From VXYL01 sp965199875 (GTDB taxonomy: Bacteria; Pseudomonadota; Gammaproteobacteria; Pseudomonadales; Azotimanducaceae), in NCBI GenBank assembly GCA_965199875.1, contig OZ241346.1, positions 496,001-560,000 on the forward strand: a DNA stretch of 64,000 bases. Reading direction: 5' to 3'. Of this stretch, positions 8,810 through 16,914 are shown in pieces. The notes beneath the pieces are model-generated. The model was not told the DNA's origin, searched no databases, and was given only the letters and a program-made list of their open reading frames with translations. Positions within the stretch are counted from its first letter, which is position 1, and each line of letters starts with the position of its first letter. Both the position numbers and the translations under genes were made by a program.

Positions 8810-9661
8810 CTAGTAGCCCACCACCAGGCGGGCGACGTTCTCGCGGGTGTGCGGCGACAGCGGCACCGGATCGCCGTTGAAGTCGAGCTCGACGCCAGCC
8901 GCGTAGCCGACGACGATGCTGAAGGGCGCATTGCCGGCCACCGTCGCCGTCTGTCCCGGTTCGCCCACCTCGGCATGGATGAGACGATCCGCCGCGTCGC
9001 GCACCTCGACCCAGGAGCTCTCGTCGAAGCGCAGCACCAGCAAGTCGGACGGCGAGTCGGCGGGCGGTGTCTCTGCAACGGGCGTGACGGCGACGGCCGG
9101 CGCGGGTTCGCCAGCGACCGGAAGAGCGGGTTCGCTCGGCGCCGAAGGCTGCTCCGCCGGCAGCTCGACGGGCGCTCTGGCAACGCTTTCGATGGCCGCG
9201 CTGGCCGTGCCGGCATCGGGCGCGGCCTCCGGCGTGGACGAAAACCAAGTGTCCGGCAAGCGCCAGACGAACCACAGCAAGACCGCAGCGGCCAACAGCA
9301 AGGCGCCGACGATGGCCGCGAACAACACCCCGATGTGCCGTTGCGAACGAACGGCGAAGGTTGGCCGCGACGGCGAGCGGCGCAGCACCGGACCTCGCCC
9401 GGGCGACGCTTCGACGTCGCGCAGACCTTCCTTCAGCGTTTCCGCGTCAAGCCCCACCAGGCGCGCGTAGGTTTGCAGGTAGCCGCGTACGTACGCCAGC
9501 GCCGGCAGCGCCTCGTAGCGGCCTTGTTCCAGCGCCACGACCACCTCTTCGTCCAAGTGCATGGACGCGGCGATCTCCGTCAGCCCGACGCCGAGCCGCT
9601 CGCGCGCTTCCTTCAACGCCAGCCCAGGCGGCGCTTCGGCAGGCGGCGCCGTGGCGGTCAT
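8810..9661 (-). CDS. rodZ: RodZ-like cytoskeletal/HTH membrane protein
   Basis: Cell-shape protein that links MreB to the membrane; 283 residues. N-terminal Cro-type helix-turn-helix (about 13-75, LKEARERLGVGLTEIAASMH), one TM helix (about 113-138), an Ala/Pro-rich periplasmic linker, and the C-terminal DUF4115 beta domain ending near VVGYAAGVELDFNGDPV. The order is that of RodZ. Its ATG overlaps the rlmN stop (ATGA). Confidence 0.88.
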   Translation of the reverse strand: MTATAPPAEAPPGLALKEARERLGVGLTEIAASMHLDEEVVVALEQGRYEALPALAYVRGYLQTYARLVGLDAETLKEGLRDVEASPGRGPVLRRSPSRPTFAVRSQRHIGVLFAAIVGALLLAAAVLLWFVWRLPDTWFSSTPEAAPDAGTASAAIESVARAPVELPAEQPSAPSEPALPVAGEPAPAVAVTPVAETPPADSPSDLLVLRFDESSWVEVRDAADRLIHAEVGEPGQTATVAGNAPFSIVVGYAAGVELDFNGDPVPLSPHTRENVARLVVGY

Positions 9662-10893
9662 GCGACGGCCTTGCTGGCGGGCCGGCTGGGCACGAGCCGC
9701 GACGTCGAGGCGCGCTGGCTGCGCCGCGTGCGGTCGCGCACTGCGCCGGTCAACTGCCCGCAGGCGGCGGCGATCTCGTCGCCGCGGGTGGTACGCGGCA
9801 TGGCGACCAGGCCTGCCTGCTGCAACGCGTTCTGGAAAGCCGCCAGGCGGCCCGCCGACGGGCGCCGGTAGCCGCGCCGGTCCGCTGGAAACGGATTGAA
9901 GGGAATCAAGTTGATCTTGCAGCGCAAGCCGGCAAGCAGGCGCGCCAGTGCCCGGGCGTCCGCCAAGCCGTCGTTGACGCCGTCGATCAGCGTGTACTCT
10001 ACCGTCACCGTTCGCCGTTCGCCCCCGGCGGCCAGGTAGTGGCGGCAGGCCGCCAGCAGTTCGGCGATGGGGTACTTGCGGTTGATGGGCACCAGTTCGT
10101 CGCGCAGGTCGTCGTCGGCGGCGTGCAGCGAGATCGCCAAGGACACGTCGGAGCGGGCCGCGAGATCGTAGATGCGCGGCACGACGCCGGCGGTGCTGAC
10201 GGTCACTCGGCGCTTGGAGATGCCGAACGCCAGATGGTCCATGAAGACGTCCGCGGCATCCATCACCGCGTCGAAGTTCAGCAGCGGTTCGCCCATGCCC
10301 ATGAAGACGACGTTGGTAATGCCTTGGCCGGACCCTGCCGACGCCAGCTCGCGGCTCGCCTGCCACACCTGGCCGACGATCTCGGCGCTTGAGAGGTTGC
10401 CGCCGAAGCCCTGCTTGCCGGTGGCGCAGAAGCTGCAATCCAGGGCGCAGCCGGCCTGGGCGGAGATGCACAGCGTGTTGCGGCTGCCCGGCTTGCCGTC
10501 GGCCTGCTCGGGGATGAGCACGGTCTCCACCGCTTGGCCGTTGCCGGTGGACGCCAGCCACTTCACCACGGCGTCGGAGGAACGCCCGACGCGGGTGAAG
10601 GCGGGCGCACGAATCTCGGCGACTTCGGCCAGTCGGCGGCGCAGCGCCTTGGAGATGTTGGTCATGACGTCGAAGTCGTCCGCCAGCGAGTGGTAGAGCC
10701 ACTTCATCGCCTGCTGCGCCCGATAGGGCTTCTCGCCAAGGTCGGCGAAGAAGGCCTCCATGCCTTGGCGCGTCATGCCCAGCAGATTGGCGCACCGATG
10801 CGTCGCGCCAGCGCGGCCGCCGTTGCCAGCCTCCCGGCCCGGCGCGTCCACGGCAAGCACGTCGCCTGCGCTGGCGTCGGCGCCCGACTTCAT
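9658..10893 (-). CDS. rlmN: dual-specificity 23S rRNA/tRNA adenine-C2 methyltransferase RlmN
   Basis: Radical SAM methyltransferase acting on A2503 of 23S rRNA and A37 of some tRNAs. The CX3CX2C cluster motif is CALDCSFCATGKQG, preceded by SAQAG; the GMGEPLLN and SLHAADDDLRDELVPIN motifs are in place. The family core starts near LLGMTRQGMEAFF (about residue 37), so the first 30-odd residues may be extra, but the ATG at 10893 overlaps the ndk stop as ATGA and is kept. pilF, often next to rlmN, is absent. Confidence 0.94.
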   Translation of the reverse strand: MKSGADASAGDVLAVDAPGREAGNGGRAGATHRCANLLGMTRQGMEAFFADLGEKPYRAQQAMKWLYHSLADDFDVMTNISKALRRRLAEVAEIRAPAFTRVGRSSDAVVKWLASTGNGQAVETVLIPEQADGKPGSRNTLCISAQAGCALDCSFCATGKQGFGGNLSSAEIVGQVWQASRELASAGSGQGITNVVFMGMGEPLLNFDAVMDAADVFMDHLAFGISKRRVTVSTAGVVPRIYDLAARSDVSLAISLHAADDDLRDELVPINRKYPIAELLAACRHYLAAGGERRTVTVEYTLIDGVNDGLADARALARLLAGLRCKINLIPFNPFPADRRGYRRPSAGRLAAFQNALQQAGLVAMPRTTRGDEIAAACGQLTGAVRDRTRRSQRASTSRLVPSRPASKAVA

Positions 10894-11333
10894 GGCTCGG
10901 AGCGGCTGTCTCGCGGACAGATTTCGCTGGCGGAAAAGAAGTAGTCGATCTCCCGCGCCGCCGACTCGGGGCTGTCGGAACCATGCACGGCGTTGGCGTC
11001 GATGGACTCCGCGAAGTCCGCGCGGATGGTGCCGGGGGCCGCCTGCTGCGGGTCCGTCGCACCCATCAGCCGCCGATTGACGGCGATGGCGTCTTCCCCC
11101 TCCAGCACTTGGACGAGGATCGGCCCCGAGGACATGTACTGCACCAGAGCGTCGTAGAAGGGCTTGCCCTGGTGCTCGGCGTAGAAGCCGCCGACGAGTT
11201 CGGGCGTGGCGTGGAGCATCCTCGCGGCCACGATGGCCAAGCCGCCGTTCTCCAGACGCGAGCAGATTTCGCCGATGAGATTCTTCGCCACGGCGTCGGG
11301 CTTGACGATGGACAGCGTCCTTTCTACGGCCAT
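10890..11333 (-). CDS. ndk: nucleoside diphosphate kinase
   Basis: Transfers phosphate from ATP to other NDPs through a phosphohistidine. The 147 residues begin MAVERTLSIVKPDAVAKN; the active-site His is in NAVHGSDSPESA and the nucleotide-binding Arg/Thr residues are in RRLMGATDPQQAAPGTIR. Standard length is about 141. It is coupled to rlmN by an ATGA overlap and lies 61 bases after iscS. Confidence 0.96.
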   Translation of the reverse strand: MAVERTLSIVKPDAVAKNLIGEICSRLENGGLAIVAARMLHATPELVGGFYAEHQGKPFYDALVQYMSSGPILVQVLEGEDAIAVNRRLMGATDPQQAAPGTIRADFAESIDANAVHGSDSPESAAREIDYFFSASEICPRDSRSEP

Positions 11334-11394
11334 GTGGTTGTCTCTTGATGCGCCAGCGCGACGGCTCGCCGCGAGCGCGAGCCGTAGGCGGCGA

Positions 11395-12567
11395 TTATAC
11401 GCCCGGACGCTGCAGCGCGCCCACCACGTCGGCGATGCGCTGCGCGGCAAAGTCGATGTCGGCGACGGTGGTGAAGCGGCCGATGGTCAAGCGCAGCGAG
11501 CTGGCCGCCAGTTCGTCGGGCACGCCCAGCGCACGCAGCACGTAGGACGGTTCCACGGTGGCCGACGTGCAGGCCGAGCCGGTGGACACCGCGACGTCGT
11601 CCAAGGCCAGCAGCAGCGTTTCGCCGTCGACATCGGCGAAGCCGACGTTCAGGTTGCCGGGCAGGCGGTGCCGCAGCGAGCCGTTCAGGCTGACGCCGGG
11701 CACTTGCCGCAGGTGCGACCACAGCCGGTCGCGCAGCTTGCGGATGCGTTCGTTCTCCTCGGCCATGTTCCCCGCCGCCAGCCGGCAGGCTTCGCCCATG
11801 CCGACGATCTGGTGCGTCGCCAACGTGCCGGAGCGCATGCCGCGTTCGTGGCCGCCGCCGTGTACTTGCGGAGCGACTCGCAGCGGCGGCTCGCGGCGCA
11901 CGTACAGCGCGCCGATGCCCTTGGGGCCGTACATCTTGTGCGCCGAGATGCTCACCAGGTCCAAACAGTCGCGTTCGACGTCCAGCGGCAGCTTGCCGGC
12001 GCTTTGCGCGGCGTCGGTGTGGAACAGCACGCCGCGCCGCCGGCACAGGCGGCCGATGGCGGCGACGTCGTTGACCGTGCCGATTTCGTTGTTCGCATGC
12101 ATCACCGAGACCAGCACGGTGTCGTCGCGCAGCCGCGCGGCAACGGCTTCCGGGGCGACGATGCCGTCGCCGTTCGGCTCGACGTAGGCGACCTCGACGC
12201 CCTTGCCGGCCAGATGGTCGGCGGTGTCCAGAACCGCCTTGTGCTCGTAGCTCGTGGTGACCAGATGCCCTCCTTCCACGGCCTCGAACACGCCTTTCAG
12301 CGCCAGATTGTCGGACTCCGTGGCGCCGGACGTCCACACCACGGCGCGCGGGTCGCCGTTGACCAGTTCCGCCACTTGCTGCCGGGCGGCTTCGACCAGC
12401 TCCGAGGCGTCCCAGCCGTAGACGTGGGAGGTGGAGGCGGGATTGCCGAAGTCGCCGTCGGCAAGCAGACAGCCGCTCATCTTCTGCGCCACGCGCGGGT
12501 CCACGGGCGTGGTCGCGGAGTAGTCGAGGTAGACCGCCTTCCTAGGGGCTCGATTCCCAGTCAACAC
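11395..12567 (-). CDS. iscS: cysteine desulfurase IscS
   Basis: PLP enzyme that takes sulfur from cysteine for Fe-S clusters and tRNA thiolation. The N-terminus VYLDYSATTPVDPRVA, the PLP lysine in SISAHKMYGPKG and the catalytic cysteine loop STGSACTSATVEPSYV identify the IscS type. The start is uncertain: no ATG precedes the conserved N-terminus, and GTGs at 12567 and 12579 and a TTG at 12564 are all possible; 12567 is chosen for its distance to GGAAGG. The usual iscU-iscA-hscBA-fdx partners do not follow; ndk does. Confidence 0.92.
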   Translation of the reverse strand: MLTGNRAPRKAVYLDYSATTPVDPRVAQKMSGCLLADGDFGNPASTSHVYGWDASELVEAARQQVAELVNGDPRAVVWTSGATESDNLALKGVFEAVEGGHLVTTSYEHKAVLDTADHLAGKGVEVAYVEPNGDGIVAPEAVAARLRDDTVLVSVMHANNEIGTVNDVAAIGRLCRRRGVLFHTDAAQSAGKLPLDVERDCLDLVSISAHKMYGPKGIGALYVRREPPLRVAPQVHGGGHERGMRSGTLATHQIVGMGEACRLAAGNMAEENERIRKLRDRLWSHLRQVPGVSLNGSLRHRLPGNLNVGFADVDGETLLLALDDVAVSTGSACTSATVEPSYVLRALGVPDELAASSLRLTIGRFTTVADIDFAAQRIADVVGALQRPGV

Positions 12568-12746
12568 GGCAATTGGCACCTTCCGTCTGTCGTCGCCTCG
12601 GCACGTGCTGCTCGAGGATGTGCCGCCCCGCAAGGCCATCGGTGTCCAGGTCGAGCGACGAACCCGCCCCACTGGAACGCAGGCTGTTCTGGAAGGGGCA
12701 CACCAGGGCGCATAAGCTGGTCCGCGGACCGCTGTTCGGCCACTCG

Positions 12747-13208
12747 CTACACCCGGCAGGCGGCGATGAGGTCGGCGCCGTCCTGGCGCCGCGCCACGGC
12801 CAGCACGTCGCCCCGGGCCACCAGGCTGGCGAGGGTGATGCGCGACAGGAACAGGTGGATCTGCATGGACAAGTCCGACCACAGCTCGTGGGTGAGGCAC
12901 ACTTCGCCGTCCTGGCAGTCGCCGCTGCCGCCGCAACGGGTGGCATCGACGCCTTCGCCGACGGCGCCGATGACATCCGCCACGCTCACCGCTTCCGCCC
13001 CCCTGCGCAGCCGATAGCCGCCGCCCGGCCCGCGCACGCCCTCCACCAGGCCAGCGCGTTTGAGCTGGCCGAAGAGCTGCTCCAGGTAGGCTTGCGAGAT
13101 GCCCTGCCGCTCGGCGATTTCGGCCAGCGCGATCGGCTCCGCATCGGCGTGCAAGGCGACATCGAGCAGCGCCGTCACGGCGTAGCGGCCCCTGGTGGTC
13201 AGATGCAT
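12747..13208 (-). CDS. iscR: Fe-S cluster regulator IscR
   Basis: Rrf2-family [2Fe-2S] transcription regulator that represses isc when its cluster is loaded. The winged helix begins MHLTTRGRYAVTALLDVALH. The three cluster cysteines and the His are in CGGSGDCQDGEVCLTHELW, with the same spacing as E. coli IscR. 153 residues. It lies about 180 bases upstream of iscS on the same strand, as in other isc operons, so it probably controls iscS and possibly the run beyond. Confidence 0.94.
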   Translation of the reverse strand: MHLTTRGRYAVTALLDVALHADAEPIALAEIAERQGISQAYLEQLFGQLKRAGLVEGVRGPGGGYRLRRGAEAVSVADVIGAVGEGVDATRCGGSGDCQDGEVCLTHELWSDLSMQIHLFLSRITLASLVARGDVLAVARRQDGADLIAACRV

Positions 13209-13247
13209 GGTGAACGAACTTGCCTGTCTGCCGGTGGCGAAAGTCTA

Positions 13248-14048
13248 TCAACCTTGCGAGCCTGGCGAATCGACGCTCGCCAGCGCCCGCTCGATGCCGG
13301 TCAGCGCGCCGCGCAGAATCGCCGCTTCGGTTTCGTCCACCTGCGCCCTCTGCAGCAGACGCCGAAGGCGCACCATGGTGCGTCGGGGGGCTGCGGGATC
13401 GAGGAAGCCGACGCGAACGAGCACGCGCTCCCAGTGCGCCAGCAGCGCACCGACTTCGCCGGCGCTGGCGCGGCGACGATCCCCGGAAGTCCGCGCGCCG
13501 GCAGGCGGCTGTTCCTCTTCGCCGCCAGCGTCGGCACGGACCGCCAGCGCCTGGTAGATCTCGTAGCAAACCACCTGCACGGCCATCGCCAGATTCAGCG
13601 ATGCGTAGTCCGGGTTCGCCGGAATGACGACGTGCTGGCTGCAACGCTGCAACTCGTCGTTGCTCAAGCCTCGGTCTTCGCGCCCGAAGACAATGGCTGC
13701 CGGACGCCCGGAGCCTTCCTCCGCCAAGCGCCGGGCAAAGGCCGCGGCGCTCTCCATCGGCCAAGGGATGCGGCGTCGGCGAGCGCTGGTGCCAGCCACC
13801 ACGATGCAGTCCGCGATGGCTTCGTCGATGCTGGCGCAGACGTTCGCCGCATTCAGCACGTCCTTGGCGCCGGCGGCGCGCCACTCGGCTTGCGGGTCCG
13901 GATAGCGCCGGGGAGCGACTAGGGTCAGTTTCGAGAATCCCATGGTCTTCATGGCCCTCGCGGCGCCGCCGATGTTGCCGGGGTGGCTGGGTTCCACCAG
14001 CACGATGCGAACGTCGGCAAGCGGACTGCGAACTTGGTGGTCGCTCAT
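13248..14048 (-). CDS. trmJ: tRNA (cytidine/uridine-2'-O-)-methyltransferase TrmJ
   Basis: SPOUT methyltransferase modifying position 32 of tRNAs; 266 residues. The start MSDHQVRSPLADVRIVLVEPSHPGNIGGAAR is the family N-terminus. The SPOUT knot motifs VFGREDRGLSNDEL and PDYASLNLAMAVQVV are intact. A C-terminal helical extension with TRM-J type features follows. It precedes iscR as in many gammaproteobacteria and is divergent from suhB, 48 bases away. Confidence 0.93.
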   Translation of the reverse strand: MSDHQVRSPLADVRIVLVEPSHPGNIGGAARAMKTMGFSKLTLVAPRRYPDPQAEWRAAGAKDVLNAANVCASIDEAIADCIVVAGTSARRRRIPWPMESAAAFARRLAEEGSGRPAAIVFGREDRGLSNDELQRCSQHVVIPANPDYASLNLAMAVQVVCYEIYQALAVRADAGGEEEQPPAGARTSGDRRRASAGEVGALLAHWERVLVRVGFLDPAAPRRTMVRLRRLLQRAQVDETEAAILRGALTGIERALASVDSPGSQG

Positions 14049-14096
14049 GGCACCTGCGATTGAGCGCTTGAGTAGCGCCATGTTACGGTGATTCGC

Positions 14097-14915
14097 ATGG
14101 AGCCGCTGCTGAACGTCGCACTGCGCGCCGCCCGTCGCGCCGGACGCATCATCCTGCAAGCGATGGACCGGGTCGACACCCTGCAGGTGGAGATGAAGGG
14201 GCGCAACGACATGGTGTCCGAGATCGACCGGCAAGCCGAAGACGCCATCGCCGACACCATCCTGAAGCTGTACCCGGAGCACGCCGTGCTGGGCGAGGAA
14301 GGCGGAGCGCGAACCGAAGAGGCGGAGTTCACCTGGCTGGTCGATCCGTTGGACGGCACCACCAACTTCCTGCACGGCATCCCGCACTTCTGCACTTCGA
14401 TCGCCGTCAAGCGCGGCGCAACGCTGCTGCACGGAGCCGTGGTGGACCACGTGCGCAACGAGGAGTTCACCGCCAGCCGGGGCGCCGGGGCGTACCTCAA
14501 CGGGCGTCGCATCCGCGTTTCGGACCGCGCCACCATCGACGACGCCATCATCGCCGGCGGCCTGCCCTTCCACGTTGCCGCCCAGCACCTCGATGCCTAC
14601 AGCGACCTGCTGCGGATGTTCATGCCACGCTGCCGAACCTTGCGCCGGCAAGGCGCCGCGGCGCTGGACCTGGCCTACGTCGGCGCCGGGCGGGTGGACG
14701 GCTTCATCGAGTTCGGTCTGAAGCCCTGGGACATGGCGGCAGCCACCGTCGTCATCCGCGAAGCCGGCGGCTTCGTCGGCGACGCCGCCGGCGGCGACCG
14801 CTTTCTGCACACCGGCAACGCCGTGGCGGCGAACCCCAAGCTGTTCCGCGAGCTGCTGCGGGCGATACGCGCCAGCGCGCAGAGGACCGGGGACAGCGCA
14901 CTCGCGGAAGGTTGA
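14097..14915 (+). CDS. suhB: inositol-1-monophosphatase family protein (SuhB)
   Basis: Mg-dependent inositol monophosphatase fold; in E. coli SuhB also acts with the Nus factors in rRNA transcription. The 272 residues contain the metal motifs GEEGG (near 65), the conserved DPLDGTTNFLHGIP, and the C-terminal KPWDMAAATVVIREAGG. The ATG at 14097 gives the family start MEPLLNVALRAARRAG; another ATG three codons upstream is also in frame. The divergent pairing with trmJ is conserved in the class. Confidence 0.93.
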   Translation: MEPLLNVALRAARRAGRIILQAMDRVDTLQVEMKGRNDMVSEIDRQAEDAIADTILKLYPEHAVLGEEGGARTEEAEFTWLVDPLDGTTNFLHGIPHFCTSIAVKRGATLLHGAVVDHVRNEEFTASRGAGAYLNGRRIRVSDRATIDDAIIAGGLPFHVAAQHLDAYSDLLRMFMPRCRTLRRQGAAALDLAYVGAGRVDGFIEFGLKPWDMAAATVVIREAGGFVGDAAGGDRFLHTGNAVAANPKLFRELLRAIRASAQRTGDSALAEG

Positions 14916-15391
14916 GTTGGGCCGGAGTTCCCGTTTCACGAACGCTAGTCGAGACCGTCCGTGCCGGCATGGCCGTCCACGGGCTCGTCCCTGTGTCGTT
15001 GCCCTTGCCGACGAGGTCGATCAGGAACACGGAGAGCGCCGCCACCGCGCCCCGGAACATGCACCACAGCAACACCCTAGATCACTTGCGGACAGCGAAG
15101 CCCCTCGAGACATCTTAGTCGTCGGGCTTTGAGAACTAGGACGAGAGCGCTCGAAGGGCAAGGTCCAACGGGGTGTGCGACATTTGATGGCGGGATGCTC
15201 ACTGGCTTGGGTGGTGGGTTTCCAAGGTGTGGCTAATGGACTCGATTGGAGCACGCGAGCAGGCGTTCGAGGACATGGAGACTTCCCGCCGGCCGCCGAG
15301 CGACGACCAACGATGGCGGGCGACGACCGACCGGCTGGAACGGGCAAGGCCCGCGGCGATCCAGCGAGCCGCCAAGGGCGGGGCAAGCAGG
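14916..15391. other. intergenic region without a recognised gene
   Basis: About 475 bases between suhB and the convergent Rpn-type gene. Short frames on both strands look like random G+C-rich reading. A minus-strand stretch near 14990-15070 would encode a hydrophobic piece (FRGAVAALSVFLIDLVGKG), which could be the remnant of a membrane-protein gene, but it has no start, no family match I can make and no intact length. Confidence 0.4.
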
Positions 15392-16463
15392 TCAGCGGCG
15401 GCCGCCGACTTCCCGCAGCAGTTCGAGGCCCGTCGCGCTGCGCACGATCGCCTCGCCCACCTCCATCAAGCGCTGCGGATCCGCCTCCGCCCCGATGGCC
15501 GCCGCCAGACGATCCGCCGTCGCCGAGTCGAACCGCGCCGCCGCCAGGCGGCGCAGCAGCTGGCGCTCATGCTCCATGCCCTGCTCCATGCCCTGCTCGC
15601 GTCCGAGGCTGATGCCCTCTTCGCGGCCGAGGCTGATGCCCTGCTCGCGCCCCAGGCTGATGCCCTCTTCGCGGCCTTGCCGAAGGTACGGCTTCGGCCA
15701 CTCCGCCACGCGTTCTTCCAAGCTCACCGCCATGTCCTCCAAGTCCACGTCCTCCGGCAGCCGCGGCGCCGGGCCGCCGCCTTCCAGCCGCCGCCTCAGC
15801 GCCCACAGCCACTGCGCGAACAGCCGCCTCAGCTCGCCCTGGCCGCCTGCCAGAAGCTCCACCAGCCGCCGCGCCGCCCGCGACAGGTCCGCCGCCGAGC
15901 GGCTCTGCTCCAGCCGCGCCACCGCCCACGTCAGCCCGTGCAGCTGCAAATCTTCCGCCCGCGCCCGCCGCTGGTCAAGCACCACGTGGCGCTGCGACGG
16001 CTGGTACGCCGCCAGCGCCGCCGGCGGCGCGGCGATCAGGTCGCGCATCTCGACCGCCCGGCGCCACGGCGCGTCGCCGTTGTACAGCACCACCGGCAGC
16101 ACCGGCGGCAGCGCGCCCGGCGCGGCGCGGCCGCTGCGCAGCAGCAGGCCGTACAGCAGCGCCGTGTACTCCAGCACCCGCAGCGCCATGGCCGCGTCGG
16201 TGGTGCTCTGGAACTCCAGCATCACCAGCACGTGCAGCCAGCCGCCAGCGGCGCCGCGGGCGCGCAGCCGCCACGCCGCGTCGCCCCTTCGCTGCTGGAA
16301 GAGGTTGCCGACGTACTCGGCGGGGAGCTTCTCGAGGGTGCCGTAGTCGGCGTCGAGTTCGGCGCCGAAGAGGCTGCGCAGCAGGTCCTCCACCACGCGG
16401 GCGAAGCCGTAGAGGCGCCTGTAGATTGGAGTCGCTGATCGGCGGAGGCGGGTGTTCGTCCAT
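15392..16463 (-). pseudogene. Rpn/YhgA-like PD-(D/E)XK nuclease, apparently frameshifted near its 5' end
   Basis: Family: recombination-promoting nuclease/putative transposase (Rpn, YhgA-like). Typical signs are LEFQSTTDAAMALRVLEYTALLY (active-site EFQS region), LPPVLPVVLYNG and a Glu/Arg-rich tail with repeats. In the main frame the natural N-terminus YRRLYGFARVVEDLLRSLF has no good start. In another frame an ATG at 16463 reads MDEHPPPPISDSN and would join it exactly if one base were gained or lost near 16420-16432. The simplest reading is a single-base frameshift, real or from sequencing. If not, translation from an upstream start at 16507 gives 371 residues with an odd N-terminus. Confidence 0.72.
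15571..15678 (-). repeat. in-gene 24-bp tandem repeat encoding GISLGREE/Q units
   Basis: Inside the Rpn-type gene, about three and a half copies of a 24-base unit encode EEGISLGREQ, EGISLGREQ and similar, then EQGMEQGMEHE. Such Glu/Gly repeats are common in the tail of Rpn proteins and can change length by slippage. Confidence 0.75.
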
Positions 16464-16507
16464 GGCGCACACGCTATCGCGCCGCCGCCGGCGGCGTCTT
16501 GCGACAT

Positions 16508-16534
16508 CGCCCCGGCGGGAGGTAGGAAATCGCC
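16508..16534 (-). repeat. dispersed repeat copy 1 (GGCRATTTCCYAC type)
   Basis: On the minus strand this copy reads GGCGATTTCCTACC, then CCGCCGGGGCGAT. It aligns over about 27 bases with copy 2 (16552-16579) and copy 3 (40247-40274). It lies 45-70 bases upstream of the ATG of the Rpn-type gene. Confidence 0.55.
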
Positions 16535-16551
16535 GTCTTGTCGCCGCCGTC

Positions 16552-16579
16552 ATCGCCTGGCGGAACGTGGGAAATCGCC
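16552..16579 (-). repeat. dispersed repeat copy 2 (GGCRATTTCCYAC type)
   Basis: Minus-strand reading GGCGATTTCCCACG followed by CCGCCAGGCGATG. The distance to copy 1 is 45 bases, so the two form a short tandem in the Rpn-type gene upstream region. Confidence 0.55.
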
Positions 16580-16914
16580 CACCGCCGGAGTACGGCACGA
16601 TGGCAAGCGGCACCGATCAAAGCGGCACCTTCAGGAAGCGCTACCGACCCTCTGGCCAAGCCCAACCTTTGCCGGCCAGCGCATTGCTGTTCAGTGACGC
16701 CGCCAAATGGCGCACCCTCGGCAAGCGCCTTCAGGCGTTAGGGAACCTCTCTGTTTAAGTGTTCCGGGCAGACCGTGGACCCTTATGGGACGGCGGTTGT
16801 CTTCCCCGCAAAGGCACTTGATCAGGCCTTCCTTGGCGTTAGCACGGGCTCGTGAAAGCGCAACTGCCCTAGGTGCGGTACGATTGGCTAGCTATTCTGC
16901 ACCGGGAGCAAGCC

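Larger units (their letters stand above)
16464..16914. other. intergenic region between Rpn-type gene and S41 protease
   Basis: The first 120 bases carry two copies of a dispersed repeat. Beyond that I see no gene and no clear terminator. A 110-codon plus-strand frame (16426-16758) is Arg-rich and unlike any family I know, and is treated as noise. Confidence 0.4.

Noticed and set aside
14752..15075. A 107-codon minus-strand membrane-like frame
   Set aside because: Its second half is opposite suhB and only a short hydrophobic piece looks protein-like.
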